Below, piece by piece: positions 26,114 through 35,306 of a stretch of DNA of 64,000 bases. The notes beneath the pieces are model-generated. The model was not told the origin of the DNA and did not search any database. It saw only the letters and a program-made list of their open reading frames with translations. Source of the DNA: Roseicyclus marinus (GTDB lineage: Bacteria; Pseudomonadota; Alphaproteobacteria; Rhodobacterales; Rhodobacteraceae); assembly GCF_030163795.1 (NCBI RefSeq), contig NZ_JASJOF010000010.1, forward strand, positions 54,669-118,668, given 5' to 3'. Every line of letters begins with the position of its first letter. The first letter of the stretch is position 1. Both the position numbers and the translations under genes were made by a program.

Positions 26114-26454
26114 GGAACCTCCGGGGATCGGAACGGGACGGGACGGGCAAGCGGGTCCGGCAAGCCCGAAGGGTGCCGGGAGATATGTCGGTTACTGTCG
26201 CTGCATGTCGTAAATGTTATAGTTCCGAGCCGGAAAATCAATGCCGCAGGCGCAAAAACGCCTGAAAGCGACATCGGCTCCGCGCCGCGAAGCGCCAAAA
26301 ACGACTCCAACTGCCGGGTATTTCAGCACATCGCCCGCGTTCTGTGCGCCGAAATGATGCAAAACCGACTATTTTTTGTCGTTTTTTGACATATCAGCCT
26401 GATCGGCTATTCTTCTGCAATGCAGCGCAACAAGACCAACAAGGAGACGACGCC
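26114..26454. promoter_or_regulatory. Divergent promoter region between gpsA and galU
   Basis: This 341-base gene-free region separates two divergent units. For galU there is a clear -35/-10 pair at 26386-26413. For gpsA, a TATAAC-like -10 is visible on the minus strand near 26216-26221, with no good -35. An inverted repeat AGGCG/CGCCT lies in between. No other gene is seen. Confidence 0.5.
26386..26413 (+). promoter_or_regulatory. Sigma70-like promoter of galU
   Basis: TTGACA (26386-26391), a 16-base spacer and TATTCT (26408-26413) lie about 40 bases before the galU start, which has AAGGAG at good spacing. This is one of the best sigma70 matches in the window. Confidence 0.7.
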
Positions 26455-27336
26455 ATGACATCCCCCGTCCGCACCGCCATCTTCCCCGTCGCAGGTCTGG
26501 GAACCCGGTTTTTGCCGGCGACCAAGGCAACGCCGAAGGAGCTTTTGCCGGTGCTCGACACGCCCCTGATCCAATATGCGATCGACGAGGCGCAGGCGGC
26601 CGGGATCGAGCGGATGATCTTCGTCAGCCACCCGTCGAAATCCGCAATTGAGCGTCACGTGATGGATGATGCCCGCCTGCGCGCCGAGCTCAAGTCGCGG
26701 GGCAAGGCGGATCTCGCCGATGCACTGCGCGATGCCGCGCTCTGCCCGATCGAGGATGACGTGATCTTCACCATGCAGCCGCAGCCGCTTGGGCTTGGTC
26801 ACGCGGTGCTATGCGCCCGCGATCATGTGCTGCCGGGCCCGGTGGCCGTGATCTTGCCCGATGACCTCATCCTCGGCACACCCTGCCTGCCCGAGATGGT
26901 GGCGGGTTATCGTGGTGGCCACATGGTCGCGACCATGCAGGTCGAGGCTGAGGATGTATCGAAATACGGCATCCTCTCGGTCAAAGGCCGCGACGGGGCG
27001 ACGCTCCGTGCCGATGGCATGGTCGAGAAACCCGCGCCCGCCGATGCCCCCTCCCGCGATGCGGTGGTGGGGCGTTACATCCTCGACAGCGCGATCTTCG
27101 AAGCGCTCGAAACGCAAACCCCCGGCGCAGGCGGCGAGATCCAGTTGACCGATGCCATCGCGCGCGGCGCGGCCGATCTGGGCCTGTCCGGCTTCCGGTT
27201 CAGCGGGCAACGCTTCGATTGCGGCTCCAAGGCCGGGATGCTGCGCGCAACGCTTCACCTCGCGGCGCAAGACCCGGAATGCGCCGAGGTGCTGGATGAG
27301 GTGCGCGGCCTTGCCGCCCCGCCCCGCGCCGCCTGA
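26455..27336 (+). CDS. galU: UTP-glucose-1-phosphate uridylyltransferase
   Basis: A 293-residue GalU making UDP-glucose from glucose 1-phosphate and UTP. The nucleotide-binding motif is VAGLGTRFLPATKATPKE; other typical parts are YAIDEAQAAGIE, PLGLGHAVLCAR and the EKP segment in MVEKPAPADAPSR. Start ATG 26455 has AAGGAG eight bases upstream. It converges with ugd, which would use its product. Confidence 0.96.
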   Translation: MTSPVRTAIFPVAGLGTRFLPATKATPKELLPVLDTPLIQYAIDEAQAAGIERMIFVSHPSKSAIERHVMDDARLRAELKSRGKADLADALRDAALCPIEDDVIFTMQPQPLGLGHAVLCARDHVLPGPVAVILPDDLILGTPCLPEMVAGYRGGHMVATMQVEAEDVSKYGILSVKGRDGATLRADGMVEKPAPADAPSRDAVVGRYILDSAIFEALETQTPGAGGEIQLTDAIARGAADLGLSGFRFSGQRFDCGSKAGMLRATLHLAAQDPECAEVLDEVRGLAAPPRAA

Positions 27337-27357
27337 CCTCGGATCGGGCGGTCCGGT

Positions 27358-28683
27358 TCACGCCTCCGGGTTCAACCCCGGCCGCCCGATGCAATCATAG
27401 GCGACAAAGCCCGCGCGCTTGGCGTCTTGCACCGAATAGATGTTGCGCAGATCGGCAAGGCGCGGGGTCGCCATTTTCTTTGCGATCTTCTTCAGGTCCA
27501 GCGCCCGGAACTCGTTCCATTCGGTCAAGATGACGACCAAATCGGCATTCTGCGCCGCCTTGTAGGGATCATCGGCCCAGACGACACCGGGCAACAGCCC
27601 CTCGCCCTCGCGCCGCCCCTGCGGATCCACCACCCGCACCTTGGCTCCGCCCCCGACCAATGCGGGCACGATCGTCAGGCTCGGCGCATCGCGCATATCG
27701 TCGGTGTTGGGCTTGAACGTCACCCCCAGAACCGCGACCGTCTTGCCGTTGAAGGACCCCTCGCACAGGTCGCGCAGCTTCTCGATCATCCGGTGCTTCA
27801 CCGCGTCATTCACGCGGATGACGGTTTCCACGATGCTCTGGGGCGCGGCGTGGTCCTGCCCGATCCGCGCCAGCGCGGTGGTGTCCTTGGGAAAGCACGA
27901 CCCGCCATAACCCGGGCCCGCATGCAGAAATTTGTTCCCGATCCGGCCATCCAGCCCGATGCCCTTGGCCACTTCCTTTACGTCCGCGCCGACCTTTTCA
28001 CACAGCGCCGCCACCTCGTTGATGAAGGTGATCTTGGTCGCCAGAAACGCATTGGCCGCGTATTTGATCATCTCGGCCGATTCCAGATCGGTCGTCACGA
28101 TGGGAAATTCCCGCAGGAAAAGCGGGCGGTAGATCTCGGCCATCACCTCGGCCGCGCGCTCGGTCTGCACGCCCACGACCACGCGGTCGGGCTTCATGAA
28201 ATCGTCGATCGCCGCGCCCTCGCGCAGAAATTCGGGGTTCGAGGCCACGTCGAATTCCGCGCCGGGATTGGCCTTGGCCACCACCTGCTTGACCTTGCGG
28301 TTGGTGCCCACGGGGACAGTCGATTTCGTCACGATCACGGCATAACCCGTCAGCGCGCGGGCCACATCCTCGGCCGCGGCCATGACGTAACTCAGATCCG
28401 CATGCCCATCGCCCCGCCGCGTTGGGGTGCCGACCGCGATGAAGATCGCCTCCGCCCCATCCACGGCCGCCGCAAGATCGGTGGTGAAAGACAGCCGCCC
28501 AGCCTCCACATTGCGCGCCATCAGCGCATCGAGCCCCGGCTCGTAGATCGGAACCTGCCCGGCGTTCAGCATCTCGATCTTGCGGGGATCCTTGTCGACG
28601 CAGATCACGTCATGCCCGAAATCCGAAAAACACACCCCCGACACAAGGCCCACATAGCCCGTCCCGATCATCGTGATACGCAT
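27358..28683 (-). CDS. ugd: UDP-glucose 6-dehydrogenase
   Basis: A 441-residue UDP-glucose 6-dehydrogenase that makes UDP-glucuronate, a precursor for polysaccharides. N-terminal NAD motif GTGYVGLVSGVCFSDFGH; central KADVKEV-type helix region; catalytic Cys in GPGYGGSCFPKDTTAL. Length is normal. It ends 21 bases from galU in convergent orientation. The pair provides UDP-glucose and UDP-glucuronate; in this window the GT61/FkbM genes are possible users. Confidence 0.96.
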   Translation of the reverse strand: MRITMIGTGYVGLVSGVCFSDFGHDVICVDKDPRKIEMLNAGQVPIYEPGLDALMARNVEAGRLSFTTDLAAAVDGAEAIFIAVGTPTRRGDGHADLSYVMAAAEDVARALTGYAVIVTKSTVPVGTNRKVKQVVAKANPGAEFDVASNPEFLREGAAIDDFMKPDRVVVGVQTERAAEVMAEIYRPLFLREFPIVTTDLESAEMIKYAANAFLATKITFINEVAALCEKVGADVKEVAKGIGLDGRIGNKFLHAGPGYGGSCFPKDTTALARIGQDHAAPQSIVETVIRVNDAVKHRMIEKLRDLCEGSFNGKTVAVLGVTFKPNTDDMRDAPSLTIVPALVGGGAKVRVVDPQGRREGEGLLPGVVWADDPYKAAQNADLVVILTEWNEFRALDLKKIAKKMATPRLADLRNIYSVQDAKRAGFVAYDCIGRPGLNPEA

Positions 28684-28815
28684 GAAAATCGCCCCTCGGT
28701 CACCGTCGTTTGCCGACGGGTGTCCCCGAAAACGCCCCCCCGTTCAAGGCCAGAAGGACGCGGCATACGGCAAGCCGCTGCCCGGCTCCGACCTCTAGGA
28801 TTGCGCTGGATGCCA

Positions 28816-28891
28816 TGGTGCCCCCAGACGGACTTGAACCGCCGACCCTCTGATTACAAATCAGATGCTCTACCAGCTGAGCTATAGGGGC
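28816..28891 (-). tRNA. tRNA-Thr (anticodon UGU)
   Basis: The cloverleaf folds cleanly on the minus strand: acceptor GCCCCTA/TGGGGGC (one G-T pair), D-arm with GCTCAGCTGGTAGAGC, and anticodon stem TCTGA/TCAGA around loop TTTGTAA. The T-arm has GGTTCAAGTCC, and the 3' CCA is encoded. The UGU anticodon reads ACA (and related) threonine codons. It stands alone between ugd and the sulfotransferase-like gene. Confidence 0.97.
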
Positions 28892-29009
28892 ACGTCCGCT
28901 GCCATACGCCATGCCCCTGCGTCGCGCAAGATCGGGCGGATTTGCACCTCCCCCGGCCCCGGTATACGTTCGCCCCGAAAAACCGTAGCGGGACAGGGTC
29001 GTTCACCAC

Positions 29010-29885
29010 ATGCAGGTTGTCTTTCATCTCGGGGCTCCCTGCACCGACGGCGGTCTCCTGCTGCACTCGCTCGGCAAGAACCGCGCGCGGCTGGCCGAAA
29101 ACGGGATCTTGGCGCCGTCCCAACCGCGCTACCGCCCGCTCCTGCGCGACACGGTACGCGCGCTCAAGGGAAGGCTCGCCAATCCAGATATCGAGGATGC
29201 GCTGCTCGACGCCATCATCGAAGACCGCGAGGTCGACCGCCTGATCCTGTCCGATGCGCAGCTCGTCTCGATCCACCGCCTCGTACTCGTCGGCCCGCAG
29301 ATCTGGCCGATGATCGAACGCCAAGTGGCCGCGCTGCGCAATCTCTTTCCCTCCGCCAAACCCGAGATCTTCCTCGGCATGCGCGATCCGGCCACGCTGA
29401 TCCCGGCGCTGTTCGCCTCCTCGAAATTCACCGATTTCAGCGAGTTTTCCCAGAACATGCAGCCCCATGCCGCGACATGGTCGGAAATGCTGCGCCGCCT
29501 GCGCATGGCCCATCCCGACATTCCCGTGACGGTCTGGTGCAACGAGGATACGCCGCTCTTGTGGGGTCAGATCCTGCGCGAGATCACGGACACCACCTTC
29601 GACTACCCGATGAAGGGCGTGGACGACCTGATCGAAACGATCATGGAGCCGACGGGCTTCAAACGCCTGCAACGCTATCTCGCCGACAATCCCCCGCAAT
29701 CAGAGATCCAGCGCCGCCGTATCGTCGGGGCTTTTCTCGACCGCTATGCGGTCGACACCGCCATCGAGGAAGAATTGGACCTGCCCGGCTGGACGCCCGA
29801 CCTGATCGAGACGCTCAGCCTCGCCTACGAGGACGACATGGTCGAGGTCGCGCGCATTCCCGGCGTGACCCTGCTTGCGCCATGA
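29010..29885 (+). CDS. Sulfotransferase-like hypothetical protein
   Basis: A 291-residue protein of unknown function. The N-terminus VVFHLGAPCTDGGLLLHSLG resembles the PAPS-binding P-loop region of sulfotransferases, though the usual Lys-Thr/Ser pair (HKTGST-like) is not preserved. The rest (IFLGMRDPATLIPALFAS, VTVWCNEDTPLLWGQILREI) shows the order of elements seen in this Rhodobacterales family. Catalytic activity is doubtful. Start ATG 29010 follows GTTCACCAC with a weak ribosome-binding site. Monocistronic. Confidence 0.65.
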   Translation: MQVVFHLGAPCTDGGLLLHSLGKNRARLAENGILAPSQPRYRPLLRDTVRALKGRLANPDIEDALLDAIIEDREVDRLILSDAQLVSIHRLVLVGPQIWPMIERQVAALRNLFPSAKPEIFLGMRDPATLIPALFASSKFTDFSEFSQNMQPHAATWSEMLRRLRMAHPDIPVTVWCNEDTPLLWGQILREITDTTFDYPMKGVDDLIETIMEPTGFKRLQRYLADNPPQSEIQRRRIVGAFLDRYAVDTAIEEELDLPGWTPDLIETLSLAYEDDMVEVARIPGVTLLAP

Positions 29886-30138
29886 GGGCCTGTGGGCCGG
29901 ATGTCTGCGCAACCGGCCCGCTCACGGCATGCCGCCTTCGGGTTTCCGGGCGGGCCTTCATGCTCTCGCTCATGGCCGTTCCGGCGATGCATCGCCTTCC
30001 GCCGTCCCTCGCCCGCGCGCCCCGGCCAATCTCGTCGCGAGTCTAGACCTCGACCCTTGGCAGCATCACGGCTTCAGTCGCTGGCTCGTGCTGTCGGGCG
30101 GCGCAAAGATCGACCTGTGCGGCCTGACGCGCCGTGGC

Positions 30139-30414
30139 TCAGCGCATCCCCAGCGCTTCCTTGTACATCTCGAGGATCGCTTCCTCCTCGGCGATGTCGT
30201 CGGGCTGACGCTTCCGGAGTGCGATCACCTTGCGCATGACCTTGGTGTCATAGCCGCGCCCCTTGGCCTCGGCCATCACCTCTTTCTGCGCATCGGCGAT
30301 GTCCTTTTTCTCCGCCTCCAGCCGCTCGTAGCGCTCGATGAACTGACGCAATTCATCGGCGGTCACGTTGTAGCTGTCGGGGCGGTCGGCGGTCGGGGCT
30401 TGTGTCATGTCCAT
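30139..30414 (-). CDS. gapR: DUF2312 / GapR-like nucleoid-associated protein
   Basis: A 91-residue DUF2312 protein. ELRQFIERYERLEAEKKDIA followed by KEVMAEAKGRGYDTKVMRKV and AILEMYKEALGM matches Caulobacter GapR, which clamps overtwisted AT-rich DNA ahead of forks. The protein is mostly coiled-coil forming and charged. Start ATG 30414 (MDMTQAP) chosen; the next ATG at 30408 is possible. It stands alone, convergent with the sulfotransferase-like gene. The symbol is by similarity only. Confidence 0.85.
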   Translation of the reverse strand: MDMTQAPTADRPDSYNVTADELRQFIERYERLEAEKKDIADAQKEVMAEAKGRGYDTKVMRKVIALRKRQPDDIAEEEAILEMYKEALGMR

Positions 30415-30548
30415 CGGATCTCTCGCGCTCTCGCAATCGGGGAAAACTCGGACCACGGGTCTAGCCGCCACTGCGCCGCGCCACAAGCCTTGCCAGCGGC
30501 GAAGTGCTGGCCTAGGTCAAATATCGCGTCACTGCAAAAGGATCGCCG

Positions 30549-30764
30549 ATGCCCTTGCTCGTCTATGCCGGAACCGCGATCGCCCTCGCTGGTCTTTTGA
30601 CACTGGGCTGGTGCATCTGGGCCGCCGTCGCGGCCAAGCGCGCGGGCCTGCCCGATGCCGATCTGCGGGCGCGGCTGCAACGGATCGTGACGATCAACAT
30701 GGGCGCGCTTTTGATCTCGGTGATCGGGCTGATGTCGGTCGTGATGGGCATCTTCCTGTCCTGA
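30549..30764 (+). CDS. Small membrane protein, two TM segments
   Basis: A 71-residue protein with two hydrophobic segments (residues ~5-28, VYAGTAIALAGLLTLGWCIW; and ~48-70, INMGALLISVIGLMSVVMGI), joined by a short Arg-rich cytoplasmic loop (AAKRAGLPDADLRARLQR). It lies 41 bases upstream of rsmA on the same strand and may be cotranscribed with it. No family recognised. Confidence 0.7.
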   Translation: MPLLVYAGTAIALAGLLTLGWCIWAAVAAKRAGLPDADLRARLQRIVTINMGALLISVIGLMSVVMGIFLS

Positions 30765-30805
30765 GGGCTTGCGCAAGCCTGCCCTTTCGCGTCTAGCCTC
30801 GCGGC

Positions 30806-31645
30806 ATGAGCGCCATCGACACCCTCCCCCCCCTGCGCGAGGTCATCGCCACCCACGGCCTGACCGCGAAAAAGGCGCTGGGGCAGAATTTCCTGCTCGA
30901 CCTGAACCTGACCGCACGCATCGCGCGGGCGGCGGGCGATCTGACCGGCTGCGACGTGCTCGAGGTCGGGCCCGGCCCCGGCGGCCTCACCCGCGGGCTT
31001 CTGGCCGAGGGGGCGCGCCGCGTCGTCGCCATCGAAAAGGATGCCCGCTGCCTGCCCGCCTTGGCCCAGATCGCCGAGGCCTATCCCGGCCGTCTCGAGG
31101 TGCTGAACGCCGACGCCCTCGCGCTTGACTGGACGGCCCATCTCGCCCCGCCGATCAAGGTCGTGGCAAACCTGCCCTACAATGTCGGAACCGAATTGCT
31201 GGTGCGCTGGCTGACCCCGCCCAGTTGGCCACCGCTCTGGCAATCGCTCACCCTGATGTTCCAGCGCGAGGTGGCCGAACGGATCGTGGCCCCGCCCGGC
31301 TCCAAGGCTTACGGCCGCCTGGCCATCCTCGCCCAATGGCGGGCCGAGGCGCGCATCGCCCTGACCCTGCCGCCCGAGGCGTTCACGCCTGCGCCCAAGG
31401 TGCGCTCGGCTGTTGTGCATCTGACGGCTCTTCCCGCGCCGCGCTTTCCCGCCGATCCCGCCGTTCTGGAACGCGTCGTGGCCAAGGCGTTCAACCAGCG
31501 CCGCAAGATGCTGCGCGCCGCCCTCAAGGGTCTTGCGCCCGATATCGAGGATCGGATTTTGGCGGCGGGCCTCTCGCCCACCGAACGTGCCGAACAGGTT
31601 CCGATCGAAGGGTTCTGCGCGCTGGCCCGCGCCGTTGCGGCCTGA
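30806..31645 (+). CDS. rsmA: 16S rRNA dimethyladenosine transferase
   Basis: A 279-residue KsgA/RsmA that dimethylates A1518 and A1519 of 16S rRNA late in 30S maturation. Visible: [20 protein letters not shown] at the start, SAM motif [16 protein letters not shown], and catalytic motif [14 protein letters not shown]. Length typical. It follows the small membrane protein gene by about 40 bases. Confidence 0.96.
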   Translation: MSAIDTLPPLREVIATHGLTAKKALGQNFLLDLNLTARIARAAGDLTGCDVLEVGPGPGGLTRGLLAEGARRVVAIEKDARCLPALAQIAEAYPGRLEVLNADALALDWTAHLAPPIKVVANLPYNVGTELLVRWLTPPSWPPLWQSLTLMFQREVAERIVAPPGSKAYGRLAILAQWRAEARIALTLPPEAFTPAPKVRSAVVHLTALPAPRFPADPAVLERVVAKAFNQRRKMLRAALKGLAPDIEDRILAAGLSPTERAEQVPIEGFCALARAVAA

Positions 31646-31807
31646 GGGCTTGGAGCAGGGCAAGACCAACGGCGCTTCGGGCAGACGCGATCCGTCATTG
31701 GCCCGTCAGATGGCCTTCGCGGCTCCCGGATGCGCCCCGCCCCGGGTCAGATCAGCTCCGGCAACGCCAGCGCGTCTTGCACACGAACATGGCGACCCGT
31801 CTTTCAA

Positions 31808-31841
31808 ATGAAAAGGCGCGGCGCCCTACGGCTGCCGCGCC
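31808..31841 (-). terminator. Intrinsic terminator after the DUF4167 gene
   Basis: On the minus strand an 8-bp stem GGCGCGGC/GCCGCGCC with an 11-base loop is followed by TTTTC, about 25 bases after the stop. Confidence 0.8.
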
Positions 31842-31866
31842 CGTCATGTCTTGTCGCCGCTCTGCG

Positions 31867-32550
31867 TTATTCAGCGGCTTCCTGCGGCGTGTCGGGCGGG
31901 GTCTCCCCGCCGCCACCGGCCTGCCCGCCATCCTCGGCCTTGCGCGGACGGCGCGTGCGGCTGCGCTTGGGCTTGGGGGCGCTTTCGGGCGTTTCAACCA
32001 GCCCGCTGTCGCCCTCGCCCTCGGCGTCGATCACCGCGTCAAACCCGCCGCGCTCGGGACGCGGGGCGCGCGGTTCGCGGACCTCCTGCTGCTCCTGCCG
32101 ACGCTGTTCGCGGGACTCGCGCTGTTCGCGCGGTTCACGCGGCTCGCGCTGCTCCCGGGGCTCCTGCTGGCGCGACTCGTGTTGGCGGTTCTCCTGCCCG
32201 TTGCCCTCGTCGCGGGGTGCGCCGTCGCGGTCATCGCCGCCTTCGCCCCGGTCACGCCCACCGCCGCCCTGCTGGGGCTGCTGGTTTTGCTGCCGTGCAT
32301 CCTGCTCGCGCTGCGCCTCGGCAAGCATGCGCAGGTAATGTTCCGCGTGCTGCTGAAAATTCTCCGCCGCGACGCGGTCATTGGACAGCTGCGCGTCCCG
32401 CGCAAGCTGGTTGTACTTGTCGATGATCTGCTGCGGGGTGCCGCGCACCTTGCCTTCCGGCCCGGACGAATCGAACACGCGGTTGACGATATTGCCGACC
32501 GAGCGATTGCGGTTCCCCTTGGACCGCGAACGGTTCTTCGATGATCTCAT
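31867..32550 (-). CDS. DUF4167 family RNA/DNA-binding-like protein
   Basis: A 227-residue protein with the N-terminal DUF4167 domain (residues ~1-80): RSSKNRSRSKGNRNRSVG and RGTPQQIIDKYNQLARDAQ, then NDRVAAENFQQHAEHYLRM. The rest is low complexity: Gln/Arg/Glu-rich repeats of EPREQRE type, then a Lys/Arg-rich patch PKPKRSRTRRPRKAE. It is probably disordered and may bind nucleic acid. Start ATG 32550 has no clear ribosome-binding site. A ~240-base leader separates it from prmC. Followed by a terminator. Confidence 0.85.
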   Translation of the reverse strand: MRSSKNRSRSKGNRNRSVGNIVNRVFDSSGPEGKVRGTPQQIIDKYNQLARDAQLSNDRVAAENFQQHAEHYLRMLAEAQREQDARQQNQQPQQGGGGRDRGEGGDDRDGAPRDEGNGQENRQHESRQQEPREQREPREPREQRESREQRRQEQQEVREPRAPRPERGGFDAVIDAEGEGDSGLVETPESAPKPKRSRTRRPRKAEDGGQAGGGGETPPDTPQEAAE

Positions 32551-32790
32551 GTGTAAAATACGGTTCCAGTTGTCCTGGGTTGGCAGCATCCGCACGACCA
32601 GCGCGAGAACGCTTTAAACCCGTACCGGCACTCGGGTGTCACGGCACGGAATGTGAGGCAGAACCGCGGGGGATGGTCCTTCGACGATCCCGCTCGCTGA
32701 CCCCGAGTAAGCACGGGACGCGCCGCAAGACAAGCGCAATATACGCCCAAGTCCGCGAAAACCGCGGAAATGCGCGCAACCTGCGCCTCT

Positions 32791-33639
32791 TCAGCCGCAG
32801 TCCGTGGCAGCGGGCACCCGCCCCGACACGACCCGCGCCTTGCCCGCCATGTCCAGATGGACCTCCACCGCCTGCAACCCCGCCGCCGTGAAAAGCGCCG
32901 CCACCGCCTCTCCCTGCGCCGCACCGATCTCGACAAGGACCCGTCCACCGGGCCGCGCATGCGCGCCCACACCCCCAAGGATCGCGCGATAGGCCGACAG
33001 CTCATCGCCCCCAGGAGTCAGCGCCGCGCGCGGCTCCCATTGCGTGATCTCGGGCTGAAGCGCCTCGTACTCCGCCGCGCTGACATAGGGCGGGTTGGAC
33101 ACGATCAGGTCAAACTCCCCCGTCACGCCCTGCCACCAATCGCCCCGCTCAAAGGCCAGCCGCCCGGCCACGCCATGCCGCGCCGCATTGGCCGCCGCCA
33201 CCTGCAGCGCCCCTTCCGAAACATCGACCGCCACACCCTCGGCCCCTGTCCGCTCGGCCAAGAGCGTGACAGCGATCGCCCCGCTTCCCGTGCCCAAATC
33301 GATCACCCGCCCGAAGGGCTCGGCCAGCGCCAGCTCCACCAACGTCTCCGTATCGGGTCGCGGCACCAGCGTGTCCCGCGTCACCGCGAAACTCCGCCCG
33401 AAAAACTCCCATTCCCCCAGGATCAGCGCCAGCGGCTCGCGCGCCAGCCGCCGCGCCAGCATCGCCTCCAGCAGCTTCAGGACAGCCGGATCCAGCATAT
33501 CGTCGCGCGCTACTGCAACCCGCGCGGGCGACCAACCGCTCGCAGCCCGCAGCATAAGCCGCGCCTCGCGCGCCGCCTCGCGTCCGGCCATCGGCTCCAA
33601 AACCGCACCCGTTCGCTGCAGCCACGCCCCGGCCTTCAT
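32791..33639 (-). CDS. prmC: Release factor glutamine methyltransferase
   Basis: A 282-residue PrmC that methylates the Gln of the GGQ motif in release factors, including the neighbouring prfA product. Motif I is VIDLGTGSGAIAVTLLAE and the signature NPPY is in LIVSNPPYVSAAEYEAL. An N-terminal helical domain (~80 residues) precedes. Start ATG 33639 (MKAGAWLQRTG). It is downstream of prfA with about 90 bases between, a usual pairing. Confidence 0.95.
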   Translation of the reverse strand: MKAGAWLQRTGAVLEPMAGREAAREARLMLRAASGWSPARVAVARDDMLDPAVLKLLEAMLARRLAREPLALILGEWEFFGRSFAVTRDTLVPRPDTETLVELALAEPFGRVIDLGTGSGAIAVTLLAERTGAEGVAVDVSEGALQVAAANAARHGVAGRLAFERGDWWQGVTGEFDLIVSNPPYVSAAEYEALQPEITQWEPRAALTPGGDELSAYRAILGGVGAHARPGGRVLVEIGAAQGEAVAALFTAAGLQAVEVHLDMAGKARVVSGRVPAATDCG

Positions 33640-33732
33640 CCCCTGACCCCCACGGCCTTCATCTTTCCCCAAATACGGCCGCCGGAGGCAGACAAGACCG
33701 CCCCGCGCAAAAGACGCCCGTCAAAGACACCC

Positions 33733-34788
33733 TCAGCCATCCATCTCGGCCAAAAGCCGCGCCTGCGCCTCGGCGGTGAGCGCGTCGATCACCTCGTCCA
33801 GATCGCCGCCGACGATCTGCTCCAGCCGGTAAAGCGTCAGGTTGATCCGGTGATCCGTCATCCGGCCTTGCGGGAAATTGTAGGTCCGGATCCGCTCCGA
33901 CCGGTCGCCCGTGCCGACCTGCGCGCGGCGGTCGGCGGCCTCTGCCTCCGCGACGCGGCGGCGTTCCATGTCATAGAGCCGCGCCCGCAGCACGCCCATG
34001 GCGATCTCGCGGTTGCGATGCTGCGATTTCTCCGAGCTTGTCACCACGATCCCGGTGGGCAGATGGGTGATGCGCACCGCCGAATCCGTCGTGTTCACAT
34101 GTTGCCCGCCCGCGCCCGAGGACCGCATCGTGTCGATCCGGATATCGCCCGCCGGAATGTCGATCTCGACCGCTTCCGCCTCTGGCAGAACCGCGACCGT
34201 CGCGGCCGATGTATGGATGCGTCCGCCCGACTCCGTTTCTGGCACACGCTGCACCCTATGCACGCCGCTTTCGTATTTCAGCCGGGCGAAAACCCCCTCG
34301 CCCTCGATCCGCGCGGTGACTTCGCGGATACCGCCAAGATCGGTTTCCTGCAGATCCACGATCTCCATCCGCCAGCCCTTGGCCTCGGCATAGCGCGTGT
34401 ACATCCTGAGGAGATCGGCCGCGAACAGCGCCGCTTCCTCACCCCCCGTACCGGGCCGGATCTCGATCATCGCGGGCCGCGCATCGGCGGCGTCCTTGGG
34501 CAAAAGCGCCAGCTGCAGGGCCTTTTCCGCCTCGGGAAGCGCTGCGCGCAGACGCGGCAATTCCTCTTCGGCCAAGGTGCGCATCTCGGGGTCGGCGCGC
34601 ATCGCCTCGGCCTCCGCGATATCGGCCCTCAGCCTGTCCCATGCCGCGATCTGCATCACGACCGGCTTCAACTCGGAATATTCCCGGCTGATCGACGCGA
34701 TTTCCTCGGCCGCGGGCCCGGCATTCAGCCGCGCCTCGAGAAACTCGAACCGGTCTGTGATCTGGCGCAGGCGATCCTCGGGTATCAT
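33733..34788 (-). CDS. prfA: Peptide chain release factor 1
   Basis: A 351-residue RF1 recognising UAA and UAG. The GGQ motif that triggers peptide release is [19 protein letters not shown]. The codon-reading tripeptide lies in [18 protein letters not shown], here P-E-T, where E. coli has P-A-T. The family starts with a coiled-coil domain. Paired with prmC downstream; the start ATG at 34788 is the standard MIPEDRL opening. Confidence 0.97.
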   Translation of the reverse strand: MIPEDRLRQITDRFEFLEARLNAGPAAEEIASISREYSELKPVVMQIAAWDRLRADIAEAEAMRADPEMRTLAEEELPRLRAALPEAEKALQLALLPKDAADARPAMIEIRPGTGGEEAALFAADLLRMYTRYAEAKGWRMEIVDLQETDLGGIREVTARIEGEGVFARLKYESGVHRVQRVPETESGGRIHTSAATVAVLPEAEAVEIDIPAGDIRIDTMRSSGAGGQHVNTTDSAVRITHLPTGIVVTSSEKSQHRNREIAMGVLRARLYDMERRRVAEAEAADRRAQVGTGDRSERIRTYNFPQGRMTDHRINLTLYRLEQIVGGDLDEVIDALTAEAQARLLAEMDG

Positions 34789-34819
34789 GGGCGCGATGTG
34801 ACGGGCGGGCGCGTCGGGG

Positions 34820-35275
34820 TCAAGCCCCGCCCGTATCCCGCACCGCCGCGATCCAGCGCGCCACCCGCGCCGCGTTCACGCCCATGTCCGAATAGCCGAA
34901 ACGTGACCGGGAATAGATCTCTATCCGCGTGCCTTGGGCCAGCGGAACCAACCTGATCGAAACTGCATCCGGAAATCCCATGACCCGTGTGCGCGCCACA
35001 TAGGTCATCCGCCCCTCCGCCAGATCGCCCGCGATCATGTCCGCGCCCTCGGCGGTGGCGACCGCATCGATCCGCATCGCCAACACATCGGGCGCCATGT
35101 CGAACACGGGCGCCGCATCCCCCACCAGCAAGGCATAATTCGGGCTTTGCAGCGGCGTCACGCCCGACGGGTCCACATCCCAGACGTCGGGGGCCATGGC
35201 GACGCTGCGGAAATAGACCGCCGCGCCGATGACGGCGGCAAGGATCAGGACAACAAGGATCAAAAGGATACGCAT
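34820..35275 (-). CDS. DUF1499 membrane-anchored protein
   Basis: A 151-residue protein with one N-terminal membrane helix ([20 protein letters not shown]) and a DUF1499 domain (residues ~70-150), with [24 protein letters not shown] features and [17 protein letters not shown]. Function unknown; homologues are common in Alphaproteobacteria. Start ATG 35275 has GAGG eight bases upstream; an in-frame GTG three codons earlier is less likely. It lies 31 bases upstream of prfA and about 30 after ackA. Confidence 0.88.
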   Translation of the reverse strand: MRILLILVVLILAAVIGAAVYFRSVAMAPDVWDVDPSGVTPLQSPNYALLVGDAAPVFDMAPDVLAMRIDAVATAEGADMIAGDLAEGRMTYVARTRVMGFPDAVSIRLVPLAQGTRIEIYSRSRFGYSDMGVNAARVARWIAAVRDTGGA

Positions 35276-35306
35276 GACAACCACCTCGGCCCTTCCCGCC
35301 CCGCCG

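Noticed and set aside
28700..28912. A short open frame across the tRNA-Thr
   Set aside because: The IAQLVEHLICNQRVGGSS-type peptide is a well-known artefact of translating tRNA genes.
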